In this document: piece by piece, positions 26,018-33,991 of the stretch | Position numbering within the stretch: the stretch's first letter is position 1 | Layout: each line of letters opens with the position of its first letter | Assembly: GCA_021827885.1 (NCBI GenBank) | Contig: JAKAUD010000135.1 | Coordinates: 1 to 34,219, forward strand | Source: Thermoplasmata archaeon | GTDB taxonomy: Archaea > Thermoplasmatota > Thermoplasmata > Thermoplasmatales > Thermoplasmataceae | Direction of reading: 5' to 3' | DNA: 34,219 nt | The notes under the pieces: generated by a model | Seen by the model: the letters and a program-made list of their open reading frames with translations, nothing else | Told to the model about the DNA's origin: nothing | Database searches by the model: none | Program-made: the position numbers and the translations under genes

Positions 26018-26637
26018 TCACCTAACACCTCTATTCCTTCTCCACTGGAAATGTACCCCTCTCCCCCTATCATTCCCATAAACATTTCATGGATTCTTGT
26101 ATCTTCTGTTAACTCTGGATGGAATGTCATTCCAAGGGCAAATCTGGAATAAATCATAACAGGCAATTCCCTGTAATAAGCAAGAACACTTGAATTTCCA
26201 ACATTTTTTATTACGGGCGCCCTGATAAAAACACCCTTCACATTCCCAATTCCTTTAATGTTCACATCATCAATGAAGGATTCTCCCTGCCTGCCATAAC
26301 CATTCCTTAATATTTCAGAGTCAAGAAGCCCCAATCCTTCAACTCTTGGATCATTTGTATTTTTAGATAGCAAGATAAGACCGGCGCATGTTCCCATTAC
26401 AGGAAACCCGTCCTTGAATTTCTCCTTGATTCGATTGTATATATTATATTCTTTAATAAGTTTATAAATAGTTGTGCTTTCTCCTCCAGGGATAACAAGG
26501 CCATCCACTGAATCAAGTTCAACCTCCTTTCTAATTAATTGGACCTGAACGTTTTTTCCTTTCCCGGAAATTCTGGTAAACATCTCTAGATGTTCCTGGA
26601 CGTCCCCCTGGAACCCTACAATTCCTATTTTCACCAT
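26014..26637 (-). CDS. pdxT: Pyridoxal 5'-phosphate synthase glutaminase subunit
   Basis: 207 residues. Class I-type glutaminase that feeds ammonia to PdxS for PLP synthesis. The oxyanion strand GGESTTI is at 51-57, the nucleophile Cys84 is in MGTCAGLILL, and the His173-x-Glu175 pair is in TFHPELTED. pdxS is not in this window, so the partner must be encoded elsewhere. It lies between glyA and gcvT, and glyA is PLP-dependent. The start is the ATG at 26637, with an AT-rich TATA-like stretch near 26650-26662. Confidence 0.95.
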   Translation of the reverse strand: MVKIGIVGFQGDVQEHLEMFTRISGKGKNVQVQLIRKEVELDSVDGLVIPGGESTTIYKLIKEYNIYNRIKEKFKDGFPVMGTCAGLILLSKNTNDPRVEGLGLLDSEILRNGYGRQGESFIDDVNIKGIGNVKGVFIRAPVIKNVGNSSVLAYYRELPVMIYSRFALGMTFHPELTEDTRIHEMFMGMIGGEGYISSGEGIEVLGE

Positions 26638-26700
26638 GGATAATGGCAGTTAAAGATAAATTAGTTTGGCAAATTGAAGGTTTCTTTTATACTGAGAATC

Positions 26701-27990
26701 TCACTTATACAATTCAATATATTTGTAAGCCTCAAAGTCGCCATAGCAGTACTTTACCTTTTTATGATTTATTTTGAGTTCTTTTACATCCTCAATTATT
26801 TTATTACTATCCTCATTCTTTATGATCGCGCGATAAATCAGTTCTGCTAACTGCTTCATTTCGGATTTATCAAATCCCAGCCTGGTTACTTCCTGGGTTC
26901 CTATTCTTATTCCGCTGGGATCCTGGGACTTCTTATTATCATCCCATGGAAGAAGGTTTTTATTCAGTACTATATGGCACTTTTCCAGAAGTTCAGCAAC
27001 ATTTTTTCCTCCACCATTCTTCCTAACATCAGCAACAAGCGTGTGCGATTCTGTAAATCCTCTCTCTTCTCCAAGAACCTTGAATCCAAGGGAATGAAGT
27101 TCCTCTGCAAGCGTTTTGGCATTTTGGATAATCTTTTCAGCGTAATCAGCTCCATAATCCAACGTCTCTGAAAGAGTTATTCCCAATGCAGCCATTGTAT
27201 TCAGGTGATGATTGCTTAAAACCCCTGGAAAAACCCCTCTCTGCACCTTTTTCCATGTATCATCATCGGTGTTTCCAATCACAATGCCGTGCTGTGGTCC
27301 GGGAAGGGTTTTATGAGTGCTGCCAGTTATTACATCTGCACCTTCCCTTAATGGATCCTGAAACTTTCCTCCAGCAATCAGGCCAAGAACATGAGCACCA
27401 TCATACCATACCTTTGATCCTATTTCCTGGAAAGTATCCCTGAGTTCCTTTAATGGTGCCGGAAAGAGGAAAACAGACTGACCCACCAGTGCAACTTTTG
27501 GTTTTTCCTCCTTAAGCATTTTAATTGAAGCATCAACATCAATGCTCATAGTATTCTCATCAAACGGGTAGTTGTGAATGTCAAGGCCCCTGAAACCAAG
27601 CGTGCCAAACTTTGCGGCACTAATGTGCCCACCACCTGACAGATTGGGCGCTGCTATTTTTTCCCCCGTTTTCAGAAGGGCAAAAGTTACTGCCTGGTTT
27701 GCGTTTGTTCCGGAAACTGGTCTCGGATCAGCCTGTGGAGCTTTAAAAACTCTCTTGGCAAGTTCTGTGACCTTTTCTTCCATTATATCGACGTAGTAGT
27801 TACCCTGATAGTACCTATGGTGTGGGAGACCCTCTGCATATCTAAAACCAAAATCAGTGAGAAGCATTTCCATTGCTAAGGGGCTCATAATATTTTCAGA
27901 TGCAATGAGGGGGATGCTATCCTCAAAAAACTTGTTGTTTTCCATCGCGGTTTTCCGTATTTCCATGGCTTCCTTTATATTGGAATTCAT
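26701..27990 (-). CDS. glyA: Serine hydroxymethyltransferase
   Basis: 429 residues from ATG 27990, chosen over TTG 27996 because a TATA box lies 26 bases before the ATG. It interconverts serine and glycine with a one-carbon carrier. PLP-binding Lys227 is in TGSTHKTLPGPQHG. The substrate-site residues LIASENIMS, HHRYYQGN and WYDGAHVLGL are all present. Some positions (for example KAPQADPRPVSGTNANQAV) show the divergent archaeal form. pdxT starts 63 bases after its stop and then gcvT, giving a serine/glycine one-carbon group. Confidence 0.95.
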   Translation of the reverse strand: MNSNIKEAMEIRKTAMENNKFFEDSIPLIASENIMSPLAMEMLLTDFGFRYAEGLPHHRYYQGNYYVDIMEEKVTELAKRVFKAPQADPRPVSGTNANQAVTFALLKTGEKIAAPNLSGGGHISAAKFGTLGFRGLDIHNYPFDENTMSIDVDASIKMLKEEKPKVALVGQSVFLFPAPLKELRDTFQEIGSKVWYDGAHVLGLIAGGKFQDPLREGADVITGSTHKTLPGPQHGIVIGNTDDDTWKKVQRGVFPGVLSNHHLNTMAALGITLSETLDYGADYAEKIIQNAKTLAEELHSLGFKVLGEERGFTESHTLVADVRKNGGGKNVAELLEKCHIVLNKNLLPWDDNKKSQDPSGIRIGTQEVTRLGFDKSEMKQLAELIYRAIIKNEDSNKIIEDVKELKINHKKVKYCYGDFEAYKYIELYK

Positions 27991-28009
27991 GCACAAATAT
28001 GCTGTAAGT

Positions 28010-28023
28010 CTATTTTTATATTC
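28010..28023 (-). promoter_or_regulatory. TATA box of glyA
   Basis: The minus-strand GAATATAAAAATAG is centred 26 bases before the ATG at 27990. Transcription should start at or next to that ATG and may continue into pdxT and gcvT. Confidence 0.55.
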
Positions 28024-28073
28024 CTCTAATCGCAGGAAATATTAAGTATGTGTCGAAAAGTATTGAATATTTG

Positions 28074-28085
28074 ACAATATTTATG
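28074..28085 (+). promoter_or_regulatory. TATA box of the C/D box sRNA
   Basis: ACAATATTTATG is centred about 25 bases before the expected 5' end near 28105, so the sRNA probably has its own promoter, divergent from glyA. Confidence 0.45.
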
Positions 28086-28103
28086 ACTCAAAAGAATATT
28101 CAA

Positions 28104-28170
28104 TTCAGCCGCGATGATGAATAACTCCTGGCTGATCAATGATGCTTGACGGGCAATCTGAGCGGTTCCT
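28104..28170 (+). ncRNA. C/D box sRNA (2'-O-methylation guide)
   Basis: All four boxes are present in order: C box ATGATGA (28114-28120), D' box CTGA (28132-28135), C' box ATGATGC (28139-28145) and D box CTGA (28158-28161). Guides between them are 11 and 12 nt long, and the D'-C' spacer is 3 nt, the standard archaeal geometry. CCGC (28109-28112) pairs with GCGG (28162-28165) as the terminal stem. A TATA-like ACAATATTTATG at 28074-28085 lies about 25 bases upstream. The guide before the D box (TTGACGGGC) is complementary to the universal GCCCGUCA of 16S helix 44. By the five-nucleotide rule it would mark C1402 (E. coli numbering). The target of the other guide is not identified. Confidence 0.85.
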
Positions 28171-28242
28171 ATCAATTAGCAATGAAAACTGAGAAAACGA
28201 GAAAAATAGTTAATTTGTTTAGAAAAGATTGGGTTTGAAAAA

Positions 28243-28404
28243 TTATGCACAGCCGCAACCGCAGCCATCTTCGGAACTTTCCTTCATCTGGTGGCCATGT
28301 CCGTGTCCGCTTCCACACCCGCATCCTTGCTTTGGTTCAGCTGAAGCGTTTCTCCCACAACCGCATCCCTGATGCATGTTTTCATGATTATGTTTTGCTT
28401 CCAT
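28243..28404 (-). CDS. Metallothionein-like Cys/His-rich small protein
   Basis: 53 residues, ATG at 28402-28404 to TAA at 28243-28245. It contains three CGC clusters (QGCGCGRN near 12-19, QGCGCGSG near 27-33, DGCGCGCA at 47-53) with seven cysteines in total, six histidines including GHGHGH at 33-38, and no hydrophobic core. This composition points to soft-metal binding (copper, zinc, cadmium) or to a metal carrier. I know no exact family; it is not a classical bacterial SmtA. A TATA-like TGTTTTAAATATCAG at 28429-28443 and a GATGAT ribosome site precede it, and a T5 run follows the stop at 28238-28242. Confidence 0.75.
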   Translation of the reverse strand: MEAKHNHENMHQGCGCGRNASAEPKQGCGCGSGHGHGHQMKESSEDGCGCGCA

Positions 28405-28428
28405 TTCTTATCATCTCAATAATTCAAA

Positions 28429-28443
28429 CTGATATTTAAAACA
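28429..28443 (-). promoter_or_regulatory. Promoter (TATA box) of the metallothionein-like gene
   Basis: The minus-strand TGTTTTAAATATCAG is centred about 32 bases before the ATG at 28404, leaving a leader of about seven bases. I see no obvious metal-regulator operator. The stretch 28444-28649 holds only a further AT-rich plus-strand element (about 28572-28583) without a recognisable gene. Confidence 0.45.
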
Positions 28444-28649
28444 TGATTATGGATCGTGGCGACATTCTTTGGGTCCACAAACAGTAATCTTCCGGATCAT
28501 AGTGCGACGAAACTCACTGAAAAGATGGAGAATGCCAGTCGATTTATATTGAATATAAACCCTCAAAAAATCTATTTATAAACTATAAGAAATGATAATT
28601 TAGGAGAGTATTATTCTATCCCTAAAACTTTTGGCGTGAAGCCACAAAA

Positions 28650-28856
28650 TTAATTCTTTGGATAGAAGGATGTGAGCTTAACCCTACCCTCTTTGTCGTA
28701 GATGAAAGTCTGATCCTTTTCATCAAGGGTCTTCTTATGGGTTCCATCACAATAAGGTTTATTTGCAGATAGGCCGCATGCGCATATATGTACTTCCTGT
28801 TCGCCAACTTTTATGGCATATGGAACATTCCTTTCATGCAATACAATTCTTGCCAT
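28650..28856 (-). CDS. CDGSH iron-sulfur domain protein
   Basis: 68 residues. The motif CACGLSANKPYCDGTH matches the CDGSH pattern CxCxxSxxxPxCDG(S/T)H, whose three Cys and one His hold a 2Fe-2S cluster. It is a single-domain soluble form like small archaeal and bacterial members; no membrane anchor is seen. A role in redox sensing or electron transfer is assumed from the family. The ATG at 28856 is the only good start. The Cys/His-rich metal-binding gene follows on the same strand, but its own promoter intervenes. Confidence 0.93.
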   Translation of the reverse strand: MARIVLHERNVPYAIKVGEQEVHICACGLSANKPYCDGTHKKTLDEKDQTFIYDKEGRVKLTSFYPKN

Positions 28857-28956
28857 GGTTTACTAATTCGAATCGACTATTTTAACAATTATAAGTGAAA
28901 ATCGCAAAAAAAATTAGGGATGGCCCCTCGCTCTAAAACAAAGCAATATCTGAGAT

Positions 28957-29916
28957 CTACCTCACTCTCTCGAGCGAGAATGATCCAAGATCAAAGGATG
29001 TAGGTCTTGCGTATACCTCAATCCATTCTCTGGATTTGACATTTCCAAGACCTACTATGCGGACATATTGCTTTGAATTTGCAATCTTGAATTCTATGGC
29101 ACCATCCATCATGTAGCTTATTGTCTCATACACCTTCTGTTCAAAGAGCCCATCTTCAAGAAGGTACATTGCAGTGCCATTTTCTGCCTTTCTCTTTTGA
29201 ACAAATTGTTGAATAAACCTCATGAGAAGTTTCTCGTCAAGTTGTGGAATATAGGCAGTTAGCGAGACAAACAACATCCTGTAATAACCAAAGGATGCTT
29301 CCATCTCTGCTGCAATTCCATCAAGCGCCTTCATCAATGAACTCACATTTGAGACATTATCGATCACAATTGCATACTTAGATGGAGAAGCCATCTGGAT
29401 TGATTTTGAATAAAGATCAATAAATCTCAAGATTTTTCGTTCTTCCATTCGGTCTATAAGCGAAATATCCTCATCCAGAATCCTCGCCATTTCTTTTTTT
29501 ATGTTCCTGATATCCTTATCTGCTGCAATTATTACTATTGGCACACCTTCCGTGATGGATTGCGCTGCAAAATTATATGCAAGGGTTTCCTTGCCGGAGA
29601 ATGGCGGTCCAAAAAGGACAAGATTGGAAGAGACAGGAATTCCCCCAAGCATTAATTCATCAAATTTCTTGATCCCCGATGAAAGGCGATCTTCAATAGT
29701 TTTCCTTTCTGTGTTATTTATAATTGCAATATCCTCAATAATTGCAGCCTTTTTTGCGGAATCTACCTCTAAGGAAAGGCTCTTGAGCTTAACAAGGATA
29801 TTATCAAGTTCCCTTTGTTTCTCCTGAGCCTTCTGAACATCCTTGGCCAAAGCATTCCTTAAACTTTCCAATTCCTGTATTTTTTCTATTATTTCATCCG
29901 TTTCCATTTCACTCAA
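28957..29916 (-). CDS. RecA/KaiC-like ATPase with N-terminal coiled coil
   Basis: 319 residues. Residues 5-60 form a coiled coil. A KaiC/RadA-type core follows: SSGIKKFDELMLGGIP, P-loop GPPFSGKE (103-110), and Walker B KYAIVIDNVS (180-189). The P-loop has Glu110 where Ser or Thr normally follows the Lys, with Thr next. It is therefore a divergent P-loop, though similar forms occur in archaeal KaiC-like proteins as far as I recall. The start is TTG 29916, overlapping the upstream stop by 4 bases behind GGTGA; ATG 29907 is the alternative. The gene is translationally coupled to the sugar-acid dehydratase-like gene. It may act in signalling, DNA or motility-type assembly; the exact role is unknown. 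Confidence 0.75.
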   Translation of the reverse strand: MSEMETDEIIEKIQELESLRNALAKDVQKAQEKQRELDNILVKLKSLSLEVDSAKKAAIIEDIAIINNTERKTIEDRLSSGIKKFDELMLGGIPVSSNLVLFGPPFSGKETLAYNFAAQSITEGVPIVIIAADKDIRNIKKEMARILDEDISLIDRMEERKILRFIDLYSKSIQMASPSKYAIVIDNVSNVSSLMKALDGIAAEMEASFGYYRMLFVSLTAYIPQLDEKLLMRFIQQFVQKRKAENGTAMYLLEDGLFEQKVYETISYMMDGAIEFKIANSKQYVRIVGLGNVKSREWIEVYARPTSFDLGSFSLERVR

Positions 29917-31112
29917 TTACTTTCACCATTATTCCATGTTCCGGATACTACCCATGGAGGTTCGGAAGGGTTCAAGGGTTCCATCCCCTTCACTATGTGT
30001 TCATCCAGAACCTTTTCATCCAATTCGATTCCTAGTCCAGCTTTCCCCGAAAGCTTGAAATTTCCATTTTCCCTTTCATATCCAGATTTAATTATGCGTC
30101 TTTTCCATTCGGGCCAGAACTCCTCAAAACTTTCCTGAACAAGGAAGTTATGCATGGCAATATCAACATTCAGAGTTGCTGCGGTTTGTATGGGGCCAAA
30201 GGCATTATGGGGAGCGACTGGAATTCCTCTGGAATCTGCGATCGCATATATGTTTCTCAACTCAGATATTCCTCTGCAGTTGGTAACATCAGGTTGGATG
30301 ATATCAACTTTCTCACCATAAATGTTACGGGCGAAATCCCTTGCATTCAAAATCCTTTCACCAAGCGCAACCGGAGTTGAAATTCTTGATCTTAGCAGTG
30401 GGAGCATGTCTTCAAGTTCGGGATGAAGTGGCTCCTCAAAGAATGTACATGAATACCTGTCAAGTTCTGCACAGGCTTTCACGGCAGCATCCATAGAAAA
30501 ACGCCCATGGAACTCTATTAGTAGATCCAAAGAGAACCCAAATTCATTTCTCATGGCTTCCACGATAGCAGAGGCTTTCTCAAGGTTTTCCCTGCATATC
30601 TGGTCGAAAGAATTGCCAAATGGATCAAATTTAACTGCGGTTATTCCTTTGTTAACGGCAATCTTTGCCTTGTCAACAAAATCATCAGGAGTTTTGCATC
30701 CAGAATACCATCCGTTTGCGTAAATTCTCACCTTATCTCTAACCGGTCCGCCTATGAGCTTATAAATTGGTTGGCCAGTATATTTGCCTATGATATCCCA
30801 TGAGGCAATGTCAAAGGCACTTAGGGCGGAAGTAGCTTCCATTGATCTGCTGAGATAAAAGGAATTCTTGTAAAATTCCATAGTGTTTTTTCCCAGGGAA
30901 AAAACATCTTTTCCCTGAAAACACCTTTTAACTTCATTAAGGCTCTCAAGGACCGGAAGGGTCATCAGGGTCGTTGGCGCCTGTCCATACCCTACCTCCC
31001 CATCATCTGTTGTTAAGCGAAGTAATATCATGGTTGAGCTCCAGGGAGACGATAATTCACCGGATAGATCACCCACTTCAATAATGTCTATGTCCCTAAT
31101 TTTTTGCGCCAT
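29913..31112 (-). CDS. D-gluconate/galactonate dehydratase-like enolase-superfamily enzyme
   Basis: 399 residues. Mandelate racemase/enolase superfamily barrel. Metal ligands appear as the Glu in LLIEFHGRF, FFEEPLHPE and ALGERI. A general-base His is in VAPHNAFGPI and the capping domain is N-terminal. The whole resembles archaeal D-gluconate/galactonate dehydratase, which makes 2-keto-3-deoxy sugar acids in the non-phosphorylated Entner-Doudoroff pathway of Thermoplasma and Sulfolobus. Other sugar-acid dehydratases of the superfamily cannot be excluded. A TATA-like AGTTAAATTTAAGG lies at 31134-31147, about 28 bases before the ATG, so the mRNA is nearly leaderless. Confidence 0.87.
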   Translation of the reverse strand: MAQKIRDIDIIEVGDLSGELSSPWSSTMILLRLTTDDGEVGYGQAPTTLMTLPVLESLNEVKRCFQGKDVFSLGKNTMEFYKNSFYLSRSMEATSALSAFDIASWDIIGKYTGQPIYKLIGGPVRDKVRIYANGWYSGCKTPDDFVDKAKIAVNKGITAVKFDPFGNSFDQICRENLEKASAIVEAMRNEFGFSLDLLIEFHGRFSMDAAVKACAELDRYSCTFFEEPLHPELEDMLPLLRSRISTPVALGERILNARDFARNIYGEKVDIIQPDVTNCRGISELRNIYAIADSRGIPVAPHNAFGPIQTAATLNVDIAMHNFLVQESFEEFWPEWKRRIIKSGYERENGNFKLSGKAGLGIELDEKVLDEHIVKGMEPLNPSEPPWVVSGTWNNGESN

Positions 31113-31133
31113 ATATTACTAATTGATCATGAG

Positions 31134-31147
31134 CCTTAAATTTAACT
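31134..31147 (-). promoter_or_regulatory. Promoter (TATA box) of the dehydratase-ATPase pair
   Basis: The minus-strand element is centred about 28 bases before the ATG at 31112. The divergent aconitase gene starts 186 bases away, so the two promoters share this intergenic stretch. Confidence 0.45.
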
Positions 31148-31297
31148 ATTATCATCTGAATCGTCTCAGAAAAGACGATGAAATCATTATCCGCTCCAAT
31201 ACCTCAAAGTCTTTTTTCTATTTCTAAAGAATTCAGTCTCTGTTATAAAGGACTTAATTCTACAAAGATTATTTCTACTCTCTTAAAATTACCACAT

Positions 31298-33991
31298 ATG
31301 TCTGAATATGCTATTATTAAGGAATTAGAGGTTAGAGGAAAAAAGTACAGGTATTTTTCAATTCCGGAATTGGAATCGAAAAGCCACAAAGTTTCCAGGT
31401 TGCCATATTCATTGAGGATAGTTCTCGAATCTGTTATAAGAAATTCAACGAAGGGATTATCTAACGATAAGGACATTGAAAATATTTTATCATGGAAATC
31501 AGGGGAACCTGAAGAATCAGAGATACCTTTCACCGTCTCAAGAGTATTGATGCAGGACTTTACCGGCATCCCGGCAATTGTCGATCTTGCAGCCATGAGG
31601 GATACTGTAGTAAGGTTGGGAAAGAATCCAGAACTCATTGAGCCAGAGGTTCCGGTAGACCTGGTAATCGATCATTCAGTGCAGGTGAATTATTTTGGGA
31701 ATAAGGATTCTTTTGAGAAAAACATTGAAGAGGAATTCCGGAAGAACGAAGAGAGATACAGGTTCCTTAAGTGGGCACAAGGAAGCATGAAGAACCTGAG
31801 GATTGTTCCGCCATCCACTGGAATAGTTCATCAGGTAAACCTTGAATACCTGGCAAAACTGGTATATACTAGGTTGGAAGACGGTATAGAATATGCTTAT
31901 TTTGATTCACTAGTCGGAACTGACTCTCACACTACAATGGTTAATGGACTTGGTGTAGCAGGCTGGGGTGTAGGTGGAATAGAGGCAGAAGCTGCAATGC
32001 TGGGGCAACCGGTAACCTTCCAGACACCAAAGGTAGTTGGGGTTAATATTCACGGCACCCTGAAATCGGGGGTGACAGCAACCGATCTTGTGCTCACAGT
32101 GACAGAACTTTTAAGGAAAGCAAACGTGGTAGGGAAATTCGTGGAGTTCTATGGAAACGGTATCAGGAACCTTCCACTTCCTGATCGTGCAACGGTATCA
32201 AACATGTGTCCAGAATACGGAGCAACAATGGCCTTATTTCCAGTGGACGATGAAACACTTTCATATTTGAGAATAACCGGAAGATCTGAGGAACAGATTG
32301 AACTGATAAAGAAGTATTTTGAAGCCCAGGGATTGTACGGATATACAGGAGGGGCCGAATATTCAGAGATGATTGACGTAGATCTTGATAGTGTTGTTCC
32401 GGTAATTGCAGGACCAAAATTGCCACAGCAAAAAGTTCAGTTGAGTGAGGCCTCGAGAAGTTTCCTTAAATTCATGGAGGAGACAGGAACAGCGAAGCAG
32501 GTTGGCAAGGGACAAACAGTGCAGGTGAACCTGAGGTCAGAAGCGATAAATATAGCAGGAAAAGAACAAAAATTGACTGAGGGAGATGTGGTCATTGCCG
32601 CGATTACAAGCTGCACCAACACGAGCAATCCAAGAGTTATGATTGCGGCAGGATTGCTTGCAAAGAAGGCCATAGAAAAAGGATTGAGGGTATCTCCAAA
32701 AGTTAAAACAAGCCTTGCTCCAGGTTCCCGGGTGGTGACGTTATATCTTCAAAAGAGCGGGCTGCAAACCTATCTTGACCAGCTTGGTTTCTATCTTGTG
32801 GGATACGGTTGCACCACATGCATTGGAAATTCTGGGCCACTTCCGGAGGCTATTGAAAAAGCAATAGAGTCCGAAAATCTTGCTACAGTGGCTGTGCTTT
32901 CAGGAAACAGAAATTTCGAAGCAAGGATTCATAAAAGCGTAAAGGCAAATTATCTGATGTCGCCTCCACTGGTGGTTGCTTTTGCACTGGCTGGCAAAAT
33001 AACAATAAATATGGAAAAGGAGCCTATTGGCATCTCCAGGGACGGGAAGGAAGTTTATCTCAGGGATATCTGGCCCGAAGAGAGCGAGATATCAAGCATA
33101 ATCCAGCGAGACATTACGGATGAAATGTATACTTCAAATTACAGGAATATCGGAAATTTCAGCAAAATGTGGAATGAACTGGAAGCCCCTTCAGGGAATA
33201 TCTATAAATGGGATTCCAGAAGCACATATATCAGGAACCCACCATTCTTTGATAACTTCACTCAAAAGCAAGATAAAGTACAAGGAAACTTTAAAGACTT
33301 ATGGGTTCTTGCGGCTCTCGGCGACTCCGTAACAACAGATCATATCTCTCCAGCTGGAAACATTTCAAAAGACAGCCCAGCTGGAAAATATCTGGCGGCG
33401 CATGGTGTTTCCTACGAGGACTTCAATTCATTTGGATCCAGGAGAGGAAATCATGAGGTTATGATGAGGGGAACATTTGGAAACAACAGGATCCAAAACC
33501 TGCTAGTAGACAAACCAGGACCCTTCACCAGAAAATATCCTTCCGGTGAGGTAGCATGGATATTTGATGCCTCCCAGGAATATTCCCAGAAGAATGCTGG
33601 GAGCATAGTCATTGCGGGGAAAGAATATGGTACAGGTTCATCAAGGGATTGGGCTGCGAAGGGTCCTCATCTCCTTGGGGTCAAGGCAGTGGTCGCAGAG
33701 AGTTATGAAAGGATACACAGAAGTAACCTGATTGGAATGGGAGTGCTTCCATTACAGTTCAAGAAAGGAAGGGATTTCAAGTCCCTGAATATGGATTGTT
33801 CAAAACCAGTAAGTGTTTCCGTCGAAAATATAGGGCAGCCTTCATCAACAGCAACGATGTTATATACAGATGCCCAGGGAAAGGAATTGAAGGAGGCATT
33901 AGTCTCCAGATTGGATACCGACATTGAATGCAAATATTTTGGAAACGGGGGAATTCTTCAATTCGTAATGAGGAGGTTAATCTCCCAATAA
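31298..33991 (+). CDS. acnA: Aconitate hydratase (aconitase A type)
   Basis: 897 residues from ATG 31298. ATG 31178 would add 40 residues that do not match the family, and 897 fits the AcnA length. Isomerises citrate to isocitrate through a 4Fe-4S cluster held by Cys439 (ITSCTNTSNP), Cys505 and Cys508 (GYGCTTCIGNSGPL). DSHTTMVNGLGVAGWGVGGIEAE, the swivel-domain hinge and GSSRDWAAKGP are all present. It uses the product of the citrate synthase encoded in this window, although the two genes are about 24 kb apart. It ends directly against the oppositely oriented ogg-type gene. Confidence 0.97.
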   Translation: MSEYAIIKELEVRGKKYRYFSIPELESKSHKVSRLPYSLRIVLESVIRNSTKGLSNDKDIENILSWKSGEPEESEIPFTVSRVLMQDFTGIPAIVDLAAMRDTVVRLGKNPELIEPEVPVDLVIDHSVQVNYFGNKDSFEKNIEEEFRKNEERYRFLKWAQGSMKNLRIVPPSTGIVHQVNLEYLAKLVYTRLEDGIEYAYFDSLVGTDSHTTMVNGLGVAGWGVGGIEAEAAMLGQPVTFQTPKVVGVNIHGTLKSGVTATDLVLTVTELLRKANVVGKFVEFYGNGIRNLPLPDRATVSNMCPEYGATMALFPVDDETLSYLRITGRSEEQIELIKKYFEAQGLYGYTGGAEYSEMIDVDLDSVVPVIAGPKLPQQKVQLSEASRSFLKFMEETGTAKQVGKGQTVQVNLRSEAINIAGKEQKLTEGDVVIAAITSCTNTSNPRVMIAAGLLAKKAIEKGLRVSPKVKTSLAPGSRVVTLYLQKSGLQTYLDQLGFYLVGYGCTTCIGNSGPLPEAIEKAIESENLATVAVLSGNRNFEARIHKSVKANYLMSPPLVVAFALAGKITINMEKEPIGISRDGKEVYLRDIWPEESEISSIIQRDITDEMYTSNYRNIGNFSKMWNELEAPSGNIYKWDSRSTYIRNPPFFDNFTQKQDKVQGNFKDLWVLAALGDSVTTDHISPAGNISKDSPAGKYLAAHGVSYEDFNSFGSRRGNHEVMMRGTFGNNRIQNLLVDKPGPFTRKYPSGEVAWIFDASQEYSQKNAGSIVIAGKEYGTGSSRDWAAKGPHLLGVKAVVAESYERIHRSNLIGMGVLPLQFKKGRDFKSLNMDCSKPVSVSVENIGQPSSTATMLYTDAQGKELKEALVSRLDTDIECKYFGNGGILQFVMRRLISQ

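Noticed and set aside
28444..28649. A second small RNA in the gap between the metallothionein-like and CDGSH genes
   Set aside because: There is a TATA-like element near 28572-28583 and an AATGATAA stretch, but no D box, stem or guide geometry that would make a C/D or H/ACA RNA.
31178..31297. 40-residue N-terminal extension of aconitase
   Set aside because: The extra residues do not match the family, and ATG 31298 gives the normal length with cysteines at the expected positions.
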